A stretch of DNA of 35,570 bases, from IMG/VR virus record IMGVR_UViG_3300044635_000949, positions 1 through 35,570 of that record; one strand, 5' to 3'. The translations under genes were made by a program, and so were the position numbers. The number at the start of each line of letters is the position of its first letter. The first letter of the stretch is position 1. Positions 8,365 through 16,618 of the stretch are shown in pieces. Source of the stretch: a virus. The notes below the pieces were generated by a model. It was not told where the DNA came from. It saw only the letters and a list, made by a program, of their open reading frames with translations, and made no database searches.

Positions 8365-8372
8365 TATTTTTG
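8365..8372 (+). promoter_or_regulatory. -7 box TATTTTTG, likely head-operon promoter
   Basis: TATTTTTG lies 18 bases before the proposed ATG of the protease gene and just after the terminator. A TTTG at 8345-8348 is 16 bases upstream, slightly short for the -33 element. The position directly after a terminator and before the head genes supports it. Confidence 0.5.
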
Positions 8373-8390
8373 TTCAAAATCTATAAATCA

Positions 8391-9365
8391 ATGTTTGAAT
8401 TAAACATTTTCGGCACAATAGGCAGCAAAGACACCGAAACAAAAGACACGGTTAAAAAGGCTTTGAATGAGGCAGGCGGTCAGGATGTGCTTATCAATAT
8501 ATCAAGCTCTGGCGGATCTATTATTGAGGGAATGGCAATATCTGAAATGATTGCCTTATATGCAGGTAAAACAACAACCAGAGGTATCGGGATTGTTGCC
8601 AGCGCTGCGACTATTATCTTAATGGCAGGAAAGAAAAAGGAAATGACTAAAAACTCCTTTTTTATGATGCATAACAGCTGGGGCGGTGTTGAGGGCAATG
8701 TCTTTGAACTTGAAAAGACTATTGAGCTTTTAAGAATGTTTGACGAACAGATGGCTGCAATTTATACGGCTCAGCTCGAAAGTAAAGGCAAGTTAATCGG
8801 AGGCAGCAAAGACAAAACCTTAGAGGAAGTTAAAAAAATGATGGCGGCTGAAACTTGGTTGACTGCAGATGAGGCGCTCGAGATGGGCTTTATTGATATG
8901 ATAGTCGAAGAAAAAAAAGACGAAAACTCTATATATGAAGAAACCTACGCAATGATCAGAGCGGAGGCAAAATTTAAAAACATTCCTAATAAAATTAAAA
9001 ACAGTATGCAAGTTGAAAAAAAGACTTTTCTCCAGCAACTCGCTGCAATGTTTGGTTTTAAGGCAGAAATAACTGAGCAGGAAGTCGAGACGGCTCCCGT
9101 TGTTGAGGAAAAAGCCGAAGAGCCAGCCATTGACGCAAAAGAGGAAGTTAAGAGCGATGACACAGCCGAATTGGAGGCAAAAATCGAAGCTCTGGACAGA
9201 CAGCTCGAGGAAAAACAACTCAAACTCGAAGCTTTGGAGGCTGAAATTCAGGCGAAAATTAGCTATAAAAGCGACGTAAAAGCGGAAAAAACTGCGGAAA
9301 TCGGTTTCACTCAGGAGCAGATAGTGCAGGCTTCAAAATTTATTAACTCACTTATCAAAAACTAA
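8391..9365 (+). CDS. ClpP-like prohead protease with C-terminal scaffold-like domain
   Basis: The 324-aa product has a ClpP/crotonase-fold S14 or S49-type protease in residues 1-170: ISSSGGSIIEGMAI, then GIVASAAT with the likely nucleophile Ser71, and MMHNSWGG with His94. Such proteases trim capsid proteins during head maturation. The C-terminal part (about 206-324) is acidic and coiled-coil, with long Glu/Lys/Ala runs, like a scaffold. I use ATG 8391, not TTG 8370, because the fold begins there and 8370 overlaps the -7 box. An in-frame ATG at 9006 could give the scaffold part alone. The gene lies upstream of the capsid gene, the usual place. Confidence 0.88.
   Translation: MFELNIFGTIGSKDTETKDTVKKALNEAGGQDVLINISSSGGSIIEGMAISEMIALYAGKTTTRGIGIVASAATIILMAGKKKEMTKNSFFMMHNSWGGVEGNVFELEKTIELLRMFDEQMAAIYTAQLESKGKLIGGSKDKTLEEVKKMMAAETWLTADEALEMGFIDMIVEEKKDENSIYEETYAMIRAEAKFKNIPNKIKNSMQVEKKTFLQQLAAMFGFKAEITEQEVETAPVVEEKAEEPAIDAKEEVKSDDTAELEAKIEALDRQLEEKQLKLEALEAEIQAKISYKSDVKAEKTAEIGFTQEQIVQASKFINSLIKN
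9006..9365 (+). CDS. Possible internal-start scaffold protein (119 aa)
   Basis: An in-frame ATG (Met206 of the protease gene) follows an AT-rich stretch that looks like the leaders used elsewhere in this genome, and it begins exactly where the coiled-coil region starts. The C/Nu3 genes of phage lambda make a protease and a scaffold this way. No direct evidence for this start exists here. Confidence 0.35.
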   Translation: MQVEKKTFLQQLAAMFGFKAEITEQEVETAPVVEEKAEEPAIDAKEEVKSDDTAELEAKIEALDRQLEEKQLKLEALEAEIQAKISYKSDVKAEKTAEIGFTQEQIVQASKFINSLIKN

Positions 9366-9371
9366 TATAAA

Positions 9372-10151
9372 ATGTCATTCAATAAAGAAAACTTTTTTGT
9401 TGAGGGTAACTCTGAGGAGTTTTTCTTCAGCCGAACTAATCCACTCGCAAACGCTGCGAATGCTGAGATACTAAAAATTGAAAATTGCGGAGGCTCTTGC
9501 GATCTTCAACTTGATTTTAGCGCTGCGACTTCATCTGGTACAACTACATTCACGTTTAACTCTCCGACAAGCGGTTACGATACAAAGTACATCAAAGTAC
9601 AAATTACAGACGGTGCTGGTAATTTTGTTACTGGCGTCGGCACTGGCACTGTTTCAAGTATTGCAATAAATGTCGGCACCTTGACTGGAAGCGATTGGTC
9701 AGTTATTATTGAAATTGCAACTGGCGATCTCGATATCTTAAGCTGCGATTGTGTAAGGAGGTTCTCATTCGCTTATGATGGCGGAACGCTTGCAATTGAC
9801 ACGGAGGCGCTATGGGCTCCAGTTCTTAGAATTACAGAGGTTGGCGGGACTACAGCAATAACTACAAAGTCACTCGGTTTGACTTTCCCTGCCAGCGGTC
9901 CGAATATTAACTTCCAAGTTGAGCTCGAAAATATCGGCAATACTGTTTTGGACATTGGCGCTATTACTGTAACCTCTCAGGTTTTATCGGCATCAATTCC
10001 AACTTTTGCGGATATAATTTTTCCTGGTCAAAAACGTACTTTGTCAGCGGTTGCAAATGGTAACTTGTCAGCAGGTAATAAAACTGGAAGTATTGTAGTA
10101 AATAGCAACGGAGGCAATATTACTTTGGCTATTACTTACACAGTAGTATAA
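9372..10151 (+). CDS. Head-associated protein with C-terminal Ig-like domain
   Basis: The 259-aa product is beta-rich, with many Gly, Thr and Ser. The last 85 residues (NINFQVELENIGNTVLDIGA, then FPGQKRTLSAVANGN and GNITLAITYTVV) match the pattern of ASPM/SPD-2/Hydin-type Ig-like repeats. The gene lies between protease/scaffold and capsid genes, so a capsid decoration or minor head protein is likely. There is a CGGSC motif near residue 40 and a CDC at about 125, possibly a metal or disulphide site. A 35-base AT-rich gap separates it from the capsid gene. Confidence 0.6.
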   Translation: MSFNKENFFVEGNSEEFFFSRTNPLANAANAEILKIENCGGSCDLQLDFSAATSSGTTTFTFNSPTSGYDTKYIKVQITDGAGNFVTGVGTGTVSSIAINVGTLTGSDWSVIIEIATGDLDILSCDCVRRFSFAYDGGTLAIDTEALWAPVLRITEVGGTTAITTKSLGLTFPASGPNINFQVELENIGNTVLDIGAITVTSQVLSASIPTFADIIFPGQKRTLSAVANGNLSAGNKTGSIVVNSNGGNITLAITYTVV

Positions 10152-10186
10152 TTTTTTTTAACTAACAAAAATAAAATTTTAAATAT

Positions 10187-11176
10187 ATGGCAACATTTGA
10201 AGCAGGTCAATTCCGTATTGGATTGGTTGGCACTCAGGCTCAGGAAATGCTCTTTAAACCAGTTTTTTTTGACGCTGAAATAGAAGATATTTTCGAGACA
10301 ATGGTTTTGGTCAACAACAAACAACAAATTGGCTACGTTGGCGTTATGGAGGATATTATGCAGCTGTCAGGCGGTTGCGGTTGGACCCCAAAGGGTGCGC
10401 TCGGCTTGTTTGAAAGATGTATCGAAGTTGACGAAATCAAAGTAAACCTCGAATTGTGTTATGATGAATTCGTAGGAACTGTTTATAAGCAAAAGCTTAA
10501 GGCAGGCACTCAAAGCAGCAACTTGGAAGGCACTATCTTTATGCAGATCTTAATGACTCGTATGGTGCAAGCACTCCGCAAACAGATGTTAAAAGTTGCT
10601 TTCTTTGGTAACAAGGCAAGCGTGGACGATGCGGTTAACATCACAGACGGTATGTGGTCAGTTTATATTCCTCAATTGGTTGCTAACAACTTAGTTCCTT
10701 ACATCAATTCAAACTCAGGTACTCCGCTCGGTGCTGGCGATGGTATTGATCTATTAACTGCAGTTTGGGAAAATAGCACAAATGTACTTTCTGCAGTTCC
10801 AGAAGCTCAAAAAGTTTTCTTAGTTTCGGCTAATGTTTACCGTCAATACCTGCAGGATTTGCAAAATAATGGTGTAAGCTCTGCGGCTCATTTGACATTG
10901 TTAACTAATGGCGCTCAGAGATTGACGTTTAACGGCATTGAAGTTAAGCCGATGTACGACTGGCAGCAATACGCTGATGCCTATTTGAATGTTCAGGATG
11001 CTAACTTTGTGCTTTACACTGAAAGAACAAACTTTGTGCTCGGTACTGACATTGCTAACCCGATCAATCAGGCGATGGCTTGGCACGATATGGAAGAGGA
11101 AAAATTGAAAGTGAAATCACGTTTTTATCTCGGTTTCAACTACAAGCATTCAGACCTGATCACGGTTGCATACTAA
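10187..11176 (+). CDS. Major capsid protein
   Basis: This 329-aa gene follows the protease/scaffold gene and has its own AT-rich leader with many A, as expected for a highly expressed protein. Length and layout (N-terminal helical part, central mixed domain with KVFLVSANVYRQYLQ, then GIEVKPMYDW and a C-terminal NFVLGTDI strand region) fit an HK97-fold capsid. Codon use is biased and regular (for example GGT and CGT), unlike the neighbours. No extended N-terminal delta-domain is visible; the separate scaffold domain of the protease gene may replace it. Confidence 0.82.
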   Translation: MATFEAGQFRIGLVGTQAQEMLFKPVFFDAEIEDIFETMVLVNNKQQIGYVGVMEDIMQLSGGCGWTPKGALGLFERCIEVDEIKVNLELCYDEFVGTVYKQKLKAGTQSSNLEGTIFMQILMTRMVQALRKQMLKVAFFGNKASVDDAVNITDGMWSVYIPQLVANNLVPYINSNSGTPLGAGDGIDLLTAVWENSTNVLSAVPEAQKVFLVSANVYRQYLQDLQNNGVSSAAHLTLLTNGAQRLTFNGIEVKPMYDWQQYADAYLNVQDANFVLYTERTNFVLGTDIANPINQAMAWHDMEEEKLKVKSRFYLGFNYKHSDLITVAY

Positions 11177-11204
11177 ATTTTTTTAACCTAATAAAAATAT
11201 AACT

Positions 11205-11738
11205 ATGAGCTGTTTAACAACAGGTTTAACAATAGATTGCGCAAACGCCTGCGCTGGTGGTTTGGCAAAGTTTTGGGTCGCTTCTAAAGAAGATGTATCC
11301 GCTTTGAACATCACAGCTGGCGAAATTGACACAATCACAATGGTAGGAGCGGCTAAATTCTATGAGTTCGAACCTTACCAAGAAACTGCAAACTTCACCG
11401 AGACTGGCGAAAGAGTAAACTGTAATACAGTAATTACTCAAACTTTAGTTGCTATTTTTCCGTGTCATGCTTTGGCAACGAGAGAGGCAATTAAAGAGCT
11501 GCAAGATTGTTGCTGCGGTTTTATCGTAATCCACGAGGAAAACAACGGCACTCGCTGGCTGTGGGGCGCTCCAGACGCTTTGACAACTTTGGGCATTGCT
11601 TACCCTGCTCAGCTTACGAACTTTGAAACAGTAACGGGAACGGCAATTAACGACCAAAACCAGTCGACTATTACTCTTACATCAAGAGGCACAGTTCAAG
11701 CTATTCCGCTGGAATCAACAGTTACTATTCCAGTCTAA
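11205..11738 (+). CDS. Putative major tail tube or virion structural protein
   Basis: The 177-aa product is beta-rich and Cys-rich in its first half (CANACAGG, then DCCCGF at about 101-106). The C-terminal part (TRWLWGAPDAL, then QSTITLTSRGT) resembles tail tube subunits, in which a final beta-sheet domain carries such a pattern. It has its own AT-rich leader and capsid-like codon use, and is followed directly by a terminator, all signs of high expression. A second decoration protein is an alternative. The Cys content is unusual for a tube protein. Confidence 0.5.
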   Translation: MSCLTTGLTIDCANACAGGLAKFWVASKEDVSALNITAGEIDTITMVGAAKFYEFEPYQETANFTETGERVNCNTVITQTLVAIFPCHALATREAIKELQDCCCGFIVIHEENNGTRWLWGAPDALTTLGIAYPAQLTNFETVTGTAINDQNQSTITLTSRGTVQAIPLESTVTIPV

Positions 11739-11767
11739 TTATTGGATTTTGGGGAAATTCATACGGA

Positions 11768-11797
11768 GGGGGAGGGTGTTTATCCTCTCCCTTTTTT
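11768..11797 (+). terminator. Intrinsic terminator after capsid and tube genes
   Basis: An 8-pair GC-rich stem GGGGGAGG/CCTCTCCC (one G-U) with an 8-base loop is followed by six T. It would separate high-level capsid transcripts from the portal gene. Confidence 0.88.
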
Positions 11798-11816
11798 AAA
11801 TTAAAAATCTGTTTTT

Positions 11817-12017
11817 ATGTTTAAAGTAAAAGAAAAATTCATCGATTGCACGGTTTATAATACAAAATTTACCGTACATTTGTCAAAGGCAACTCAAGAT
11901 CAGCTCGAACACTTATATCACATAGGTTTTAAAGGTGTTGAGTTGGTAGGCAAAAAGCCTAAAAATAAGCCAGTAGACAACTTTAAAGCAGAAACGACAG
12001 ACAATATCAATGAGTAG
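11817..12017 (+). CDS. Small conserved phage protein before portal, unknown
   Basis: The 66-aa product has the pattern YNTKFTVHLSKATQDQLEHLY followed by GVELV, then a basic tail. Similar small proteins occur next to portal genes in Bacteroidota phages; function unknown. It overlaps the portal gene by 8 bases, suggesting coupled translation. The leader contains CTGTTTTT before the ATG and no Shine-Dalgarno motif. Confidence 0.65.
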   Translation: MFKVKEKFIDCTVYNTKFTVHLSKATQDQLEHLYHIGFKGVELVGKKPKNKPVDNFKAETTDNINE

Positions 12018-13401
12018 AAGAAAAGCCGTTATATCGGGCGAAAATAAGCCAAAAACAGACGTTTACGCGTGGGGCTCTCTCAATATGGGAGTGCATCCCT
12101 TCAAAGTAGACGATATTTTCAGAGAACCGTCAAAAGAAATTTTAGATCGGACGGTCTGGGAATATGTACCCTTTTCGACTTATGATCTTTGCAGGCTTGA
12201 CAGATTGCAGGCAATTTGTAATAATAGCCCTACAACGGCAGGCATTATTCAGCAAAAAGTTAATTATTTTGGTGGTGACGGCTTTTATACGGTACCCGCT
12301 GCTACAATGTCAATGCTTGCAAGTTTAAAAACAGCAAAGGCAGAGGCTGCAGAAATAACTGAGGAACAGATACAGTCTTTAAATGATTGGCTTACTTTAT
12401 TGACTCCAGAGGGGTTGAATGTTGAGGAGTTGACGGCTAAAATTTGCAAAGATTTTGCGAGCTTTGGCAATGCCTTTATCGAAGTGCAACGGATTAAAGT
12501 AGGTCAGACAAAAAAATATTATTTGCGTTGCTTACCGATTAACTGGTGCCGACCTCGAAAGGCTGCAAAAGACAGTATTTATCCAACTCATATAGGTGTC
12601 TCAGACGAGTTCGAGGAGGCGTGGGAGATCACTCCGCAAAATGTGACGGACTTACCTATCTTTCCAGCTTTTGAGAAAATCGGAGGGGTTGAAAAGTCAA
12701 TAGTTCACTTAAAAAATTATGAGCCTACTTTGGTTTATTGGGGCATTCCTGACTGGGTGAGTGCTAAAATATGGGCGGAGCTCGAGTATAGAATACCAAA
12801 GTTCAACCAATCAAAGTTCGAAAATGGTTTCACTCCTTCGGCTATTATTTCGCTCTTTGGCTCAGCCAATCAAGAGGAAGCTCAACAAGTGGTCAGGGCA
12901 ATGAAAGAATGTTTTACGGGCACTGGCAACAATTCTAAAATGTTTATTCAGGCTTTAAGAGATCCGACTTATAAAAGCGACGTTCAAGTTTTGAATAGCA
13001 GCAACGAGGGCGAATTTTTGAACTTACAAAATATGGCTCAGACTAATATTATTGCAGCACATCGCTGGTCGGTGTCGCTTACTGGATTGAGAACTGCAGG
13101 AAGTTTAGGAACAAATCAACAGATCCGCTCAGAGTTTGACATTGTTTATAATACTGTTATCCGTCCGATGCAAAGGCTATATTTAACAAAGTTCCTAAAT
13201 CCAGTTATTCAGGATGCGGGCAAATGGTTGGGCTTTGACTGGTCAAATATTGCGGTCGATATAGCAAAGCCAATGCCAGTGAGTTTTGCTGGAGATATTC
13301 CGATCAAAGATATTTTAACCGTTGACGAAATGAGGGCGGAGTTAGGGTTTCAACAAATAGAACAAGAGCAAATAAATACAGAAAATGCAGACACTAATTA
13401 A
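12010..13401 (+). CDS. Portal protein
   Basis: The 463-aa product fits HK97-type portals in length and pattern: an N-terminal alpha/beta part, a central RCLPINWCRP segment, WGIPDWVSA, a long helix region with QSKFENGFTPSAII, and the C-terminal NQQIRSEFDIVYNTVIRP motif common in such portals. It would form the dodecameric ring at the capsid vertex and work with TerL. It overlaps the genes on both sides. Unusually, it lies after the capsid gene and far from the terminase gene, instead of between them. Confidence 0.85.
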   Translation: MSRRKAVISGENKPKTDVYAWGSLNMGVHPFKVDDIFREPSKEILDRTVWEYVPFSTYDLCRLDRLQAICNNSPTTAGIIQQKVNYFGGDGFYTVPAATMSMLASLKTAKAEAAEITEEQIQSLNDWLTLLTPEGLNVEELTAKICKDFASFGNAFIEVQRIKVGQTKKYYLRCLPINWCRPRKAAKDSIYPTHIGVSDEFEEAWEITPQNVTDLPIFPAFEKIGGVEKSIVHLKNYEPTLVYWGIPDWVSAKIWAELEYRIPKFNQSKFENGFTPSAIISLFGSANQEEAQQVVRAMKECFTGTGNNSKMFIQALRDPTYKSDVQVLNSSNEGEFLNLQNMAQTNIIAAHRWSVSLTGLRTAGSLGTNQQIRSEFDIVYNTVIRPMQRLYLTKFLNPVIQDAGKWLGFDWSNIAVDIAKPMPVSFAGDIPIKDILTVDEMRAELGFQQIEQEQINTENADTN

Positions 13402-14023
13402 GCCAGGCGAAGTTGTTAATACGGGCATTTACCGACCTGCTCCAGTAACATCACGCTTTGATGTTAATCAAATAAGCCCGCACATTAAGGACAGCGAGGA
13501 GAGGTTTCTGCAGCCACTTTTGGGGGTTGCTCTATATGATGACATGATCGCTCAACAAAATCCCTTAGAGAGCAATTACAATCCTGCTGTCGGGGCAATA
13601 GTTAATAAGTTTATTGCTCCAGCTCCTGCGATATATGAAACGCTCTGGACTGACTTTTTGCTTCGATATACTGCTTATGCTGTTTATTATGAGGTATTGC
13701 CTTATTTGACTATTCAAGTTAGTTCAAAGGGCATTTATCAAAATGACAGCGAGTTCGCTCAAAATGCTGGTGTTAATGGTGTGCGGTTTCTGCAAGATAA
13801 TATGATGCAAAGGATTGACAATTTAAAGCCCTTAATCGAAAACTTCCTTTGTGCTAATAAAACGCTTTTGCCTTTGTTTGACGCTAAAAATTGCCCTTGC
13901 GAGGACGATTGCGGTCACTGCCATACAAACTGTGGATGTGGCTATTTCAATATGACTGGCAAGCACTGCCATACCTGCGAGACGAAAAAAAATACTTCAA
14001 CTAATATAATTTTTTACCAATGA
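13385..14023 (+). CDS. Head-tail connector-like protein with Cys/His-rich C-terminus
   Basis: The first 160 residues of the 212-aa product resemble the DUF6712-type proteins that follow portal genes in Bacteroidota phages and are thought to be connectors. Residues about 175-205 hold a dense Cys/His cluster (CPCEDDCGHCHTNCGCG, then KHCHTC), ten Cys and four His in about 30 residues, which could bind two or more zinc ions. The gene overlaps the portal by 17 bases and the fibre gene by an ATGA junction. The cluster is not part of a connector as I know it and may be an added module. Confidence 0.65.
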   Translation: MQTLIKPGEVVNTGIYRPAPVTSRFDVNQISPHIKDSEERFLQPLLGVALYDDMIAQQNPLESNYNPAVGAIVNKFIAPAPAIYETLWTDFLLRYTAYAVYYEVLPYLTIQVSSKGIYQNDSEFAQNAGVNGVRFLQDNMMQRIDNLKPLIENFLCANKTLLPLFDAKNCPCEDDCGHCHTNCGCGYFNMTGKHCHTCETKKNTSTNIIFYQ

Positions 14024-15615
14024 ACATAGTAAAACAATCGACTGGAAACGTCGTTTTAACGGATGCCGCTGGCAATATCCAAAAGGTTTTTGTTAATGTC
14101 AATGCTTTGGACGTAAAAGGAACGGACGAGGTAATTGTTAAATTTGGTTTTAATCAATGGCACTCTTTATTTGCCAGCCAGATTGATAACACTCAGGTTG
14201 AGCCAGCTTCTGCAGTTGCTTTTTCTGGAAATGCTTTTGATTTAGTCGCTTTACTTTCAAGCTCTTTTTTTTTTGAGTTAAGTGGGGGCGGTGGATCTCA
14301 GGATTTAGCTGGTGTTTTAGTTACTGGCAACACATCTGGATCAAATGATATTTGGTTTGACTCTTTTTATGGTCTTTATTATAGTAATGCTTCAAGATTA
14401 AGAGAGGGCACAATTGATGCTGGTCTTGGAGGAAATAGAGGTATTGCTGAAATTTGCGGAGCAGGGTACGAGAGCAAATGGGAAGGTGGTGTTCGTTATA
14501 TAATGGGCAGTTCGGGTAACACTATTCGCCAGTCTTTGTATAACTTTGGAAATACTCCGACAACTACGGATGACGATACAAAAGGGTATCAGGTTGGCTC
14601 GCTTTGGACTTTAGATAATGGAACTGTTTACGAATGTTCGGATGCTACAACTGGCGCAGCTATTTGGGCATTGCAACAAAATGCAGTTCCTACTTTGGAC
14701 CAAATCTTAGGCTCAGGAAATTCTGCTAATAATAAATCAATAATTGATTTGGATTATTTAGATTTTGAAACAACACTTGGACATTCTGTTGGTGTTGGTG
14801 AATTGGCGTGGAATGATACTGACGGAACTCTGGATTTAGGTCTGAAAGGCGGTTTAAAAAATAAGGTTGGTCAGCAATTAGTTGTCAGGGCAAGAAACAC
14901 GAGCGGTTCTACTATTAGCAAAGGCAGCGTTGTTCTTGTTGTGGGAGTGGCTGGGGGATTTGTTGGTATAAACTTGGCACAAGCAGACAGCGTTGCAAAT
15001 AGCGCAACAGCATTTGGTATTACGGCAGAAGACATTGCAGACACAAGCAACGGCTTTGTCACAATAAACGGAATAATTCACGGAGTTAACACAAACGCTT
15101 TTAACGAAGGAGATATTTTGTATCTTAGTCCAACTACACCAGGAGCAATAACAAATAATAAACCTGAATCACCTGATTATATAGTTGTAATCGGATATTG
15201 CGCAAAGAAAAGCGCAGTAGATGGACACATCTTGCTACACGTTCAAAACGATACAAGACAAGCTGTAGAAATACAATTAGCTGCAAGCGATGAAACTACA
15301 GCATTAACAACGGGAACGGCAAAGGTAACTTTTAGAATGCCTCACGCTATGACACTAACAAGTGTTCGTGCATCGCTTACAACGGCACAAGCTTCGGGTT
15401 CTATCTTTACGGTTGACATAAACCAAAGCGGCACATCTGTTTTGGGAACAAAATTGACCATTGACAATACAGAAAAAACAAGCACAACGGCTGCAACAGC
15501 TGCAACTATTACGACATCTGCACTAACTGATGATGCCGAAATTACAATTGATATTGACCAGATTGGCAACGGAACGGCAACAGGTTTAAAAATTACTTTA
15601 ATCGGAACAAGATGA
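14020..15615 (+). CDS. Tail fibre-like structural protein, mosaic
   Basis: The 531-aa product has a modular build. The middle (about residues 255-410) contains a WNDTDGTLDLGLKGG start and QLVVRARNTSGSTISKGSVV, a domain widespread in phage fibres and side proteins. The end (about 415-531) contains AKVTFRMPHAMTLTSVRASL and LTIDNTEKTSTTAAT, a C-terminal domain seen in many unrelated phages. Codon use shifts near 14.96 kb, from T-ending to A- and C-ending codons, consistent with domain exchange. The gene overlaps both neighbours with ATGA. A host-range role is likely by family and position. Confidence 0.7.
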   Translation: MNIVKQSTGNVVLTDAAGNIQKVFVNVNALDVKGTDEVIVKFGFNQWHSLFASQIDNTQVEPASAVAFSGNAFDLVALLSSSFFFELSGGGGSQDLAGVLVTGNTSGSNDIWFDSFYGLYYSNASRLREGTIDAGLGGNRGIAEICGAGYESKWEGGVRYIMGSSGNTIRQSLYNFGNTPTTTDDDTKGYQVGSLWTLDNGTVYECSDATTGAAIWALQQNAVPTLDQILGSGNSANNKSIIDLDYLDFETTLGHSVGVGELAWNDTDGTLDLGLKGGLKNKVGQQLVVRARNTSGSTISKGSVVLVVGVAGGFVGINLAQADSVANSATAFGITAEDIADTSNGFVTINGIIHGVNTNAFNEGDILYLSPTTPGAITNNKPESPDYIVVIGYCAKKSAVDGHILLHVQNDTRQAVEIQLAASDETTALTTGTAKVTFRMPHAMTLTSVRASLTTAQASGSIFTVDINQSGTSVLGTKLTIDNTEKTSTTAATAATITTSALTDDAEITIDIDQIGNGTATGLKITLIGTR

Positions 15616-16397
15616 TAATAAATCCTTACGTTTTTGGTGCTGCTTATGACCCCGATGCGCAGGCTTTTTTCACAGCTTCGGGCTTAACAGGTGCCACAAA
15701 TTTAAACGCTGTTAATCAGCTTGTTTTAGATTTGAAAGCAGCAAGCATTTGGACAAAGATGAAAGCTATATATCCAATGGTGGGCGGTACTGCTACTACT
15801 CACAAGTTTAACCTAAAAAATCCGTTAGATACCAATGCAGCTTTTAGGTTGGTGTTTAATGGTGGATGGACTCATAGTACAAATGGTGCGCTTCCTAATG
15901 GAACTAATGGATATGCGAATACTTTTTTAACACCTTCAACAAATCTTACATTAAATTCTACCCATTTAAGTTATTACAGTAGAACAAATGTTAATTTAAC
16001 TCAGGTTGAGATTGGTTGCTTTGATAATACTGGTGCATACACAATAATAGAAGCACGAACAGCAAATATTAGTTATTTTTTAACAAATACAAGTAACATC
16101 GCAGGCGTTGCAGATACAAATTCAGCAGCTTTTTATATAGGCAATAGAACAGCATCATTTGTCACAAATGGCTTTAGAAATAATGTTAAAATATTTAATG
16201 CATTAACTGCTGCAACTTTTCGACCTTCTAATAATATTTATATTGGTGCAGCAAATAATGCATCAAGCATTGCACAGTATTTTACTACAAAAGAATGCGC
16301 ATTTGCATCTATCGGTGACGGCTTAACAGATGCCGATGCATCTAATTTTTATACAGCCGTGCAGGCATTTAACACAACTTTAGGTAGACAAGTATGA
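15612..16397 (+). CDS. LamG/concanavalin-like phage surface protein
   Basis: The 261-aa product shows the pattern of a lectin-like jelly roll found in phages of Bacteroidota: VNQLVLDLKAASIWTKMKAI near the start, GGTATTHKFNLKNP, then strands with LSYYSRTN and FYIGNRTA, and a C-terminal FASIGDGLTDADASNFYTAV motif. It probably binds glycans as part of a fibre or receptor-binding complex. It overlaps the fibre gene (ATGA) and the next small gene (ATGA). Asn- and Thr-rich composition is typical of surface proteins. Confidence 0.68.
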   Translation: MIINPYVFGAAYDPDAQAFFTASGLTGATNLNAVNQLVLDLKAASIWTKMKAIYPMVGGTATTHKFNLKNPLDTNAAFRLVFNGGWTHSTNGALPNGTNGYANTFLTPSTNLTLNSTHLSYYSRTNVNLTQVEIGCFDNTGAYTIIEARTANISYFLTNTSNIAGVADTNSAAFYIGNRTASFVTNGFRNNVKIFNALTAATFRPSNNIYIGAANNASSIAQYFTTKECAFASIGDGLTDADASNFYTAVQAFNTTLGRQV

Positions 16398-16618
16398 CAT
16401 ACGTAGGACTATTAACAGAATCGCAAAAGAATGAGCTTGTCGGTCAGCTTTACGATGAGGACAGCTATTTCAACCCAATTCAGGATGACTTAGACCAATG
16501 GATAATTTCAGTTGAGGAAATGGAATTTTGCGTTACTCCTGAGTTTCAATGGGTAAAAGATTTGCCGCTAATCGAATATAAACCAAAACCATCACCGCCA
16601 TTTCCGCCAATAGACTAA
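16394..16618 (+). CDS. Small fibre-associated protein, paralogous to next gene N-terminus
   Basis: The 74-aa acidic product can be aligned by eye with residues 1-66 of the next protein: both start with VGLL, have a FNP or FTP motif near residue 25, and end with VK-LPLI-YKPK. The two lie in tandem (TAATG junction), so one arose by duplication. A Pro-rich tail (PKPSPPFPPID) ends it. The function is unknown; position after the lectin-like gene suggests a virion or fibre-assembly part. Confidence 0.65.
   Translation: MTYVGLLTESQKNELVGQLYDEDSYFNPIQDDLDQWIISVEEMEFCVTPEFQWVKDLPLIEYKPKPSPPFPPID

Noticed and set aside
8480-9223. Several reverse-strand ORFs opposite the protease gene
   Set aside because: They are shadows of a strong coding frame with clear ClpP-like motifs and have no protein-like pattern of their own.
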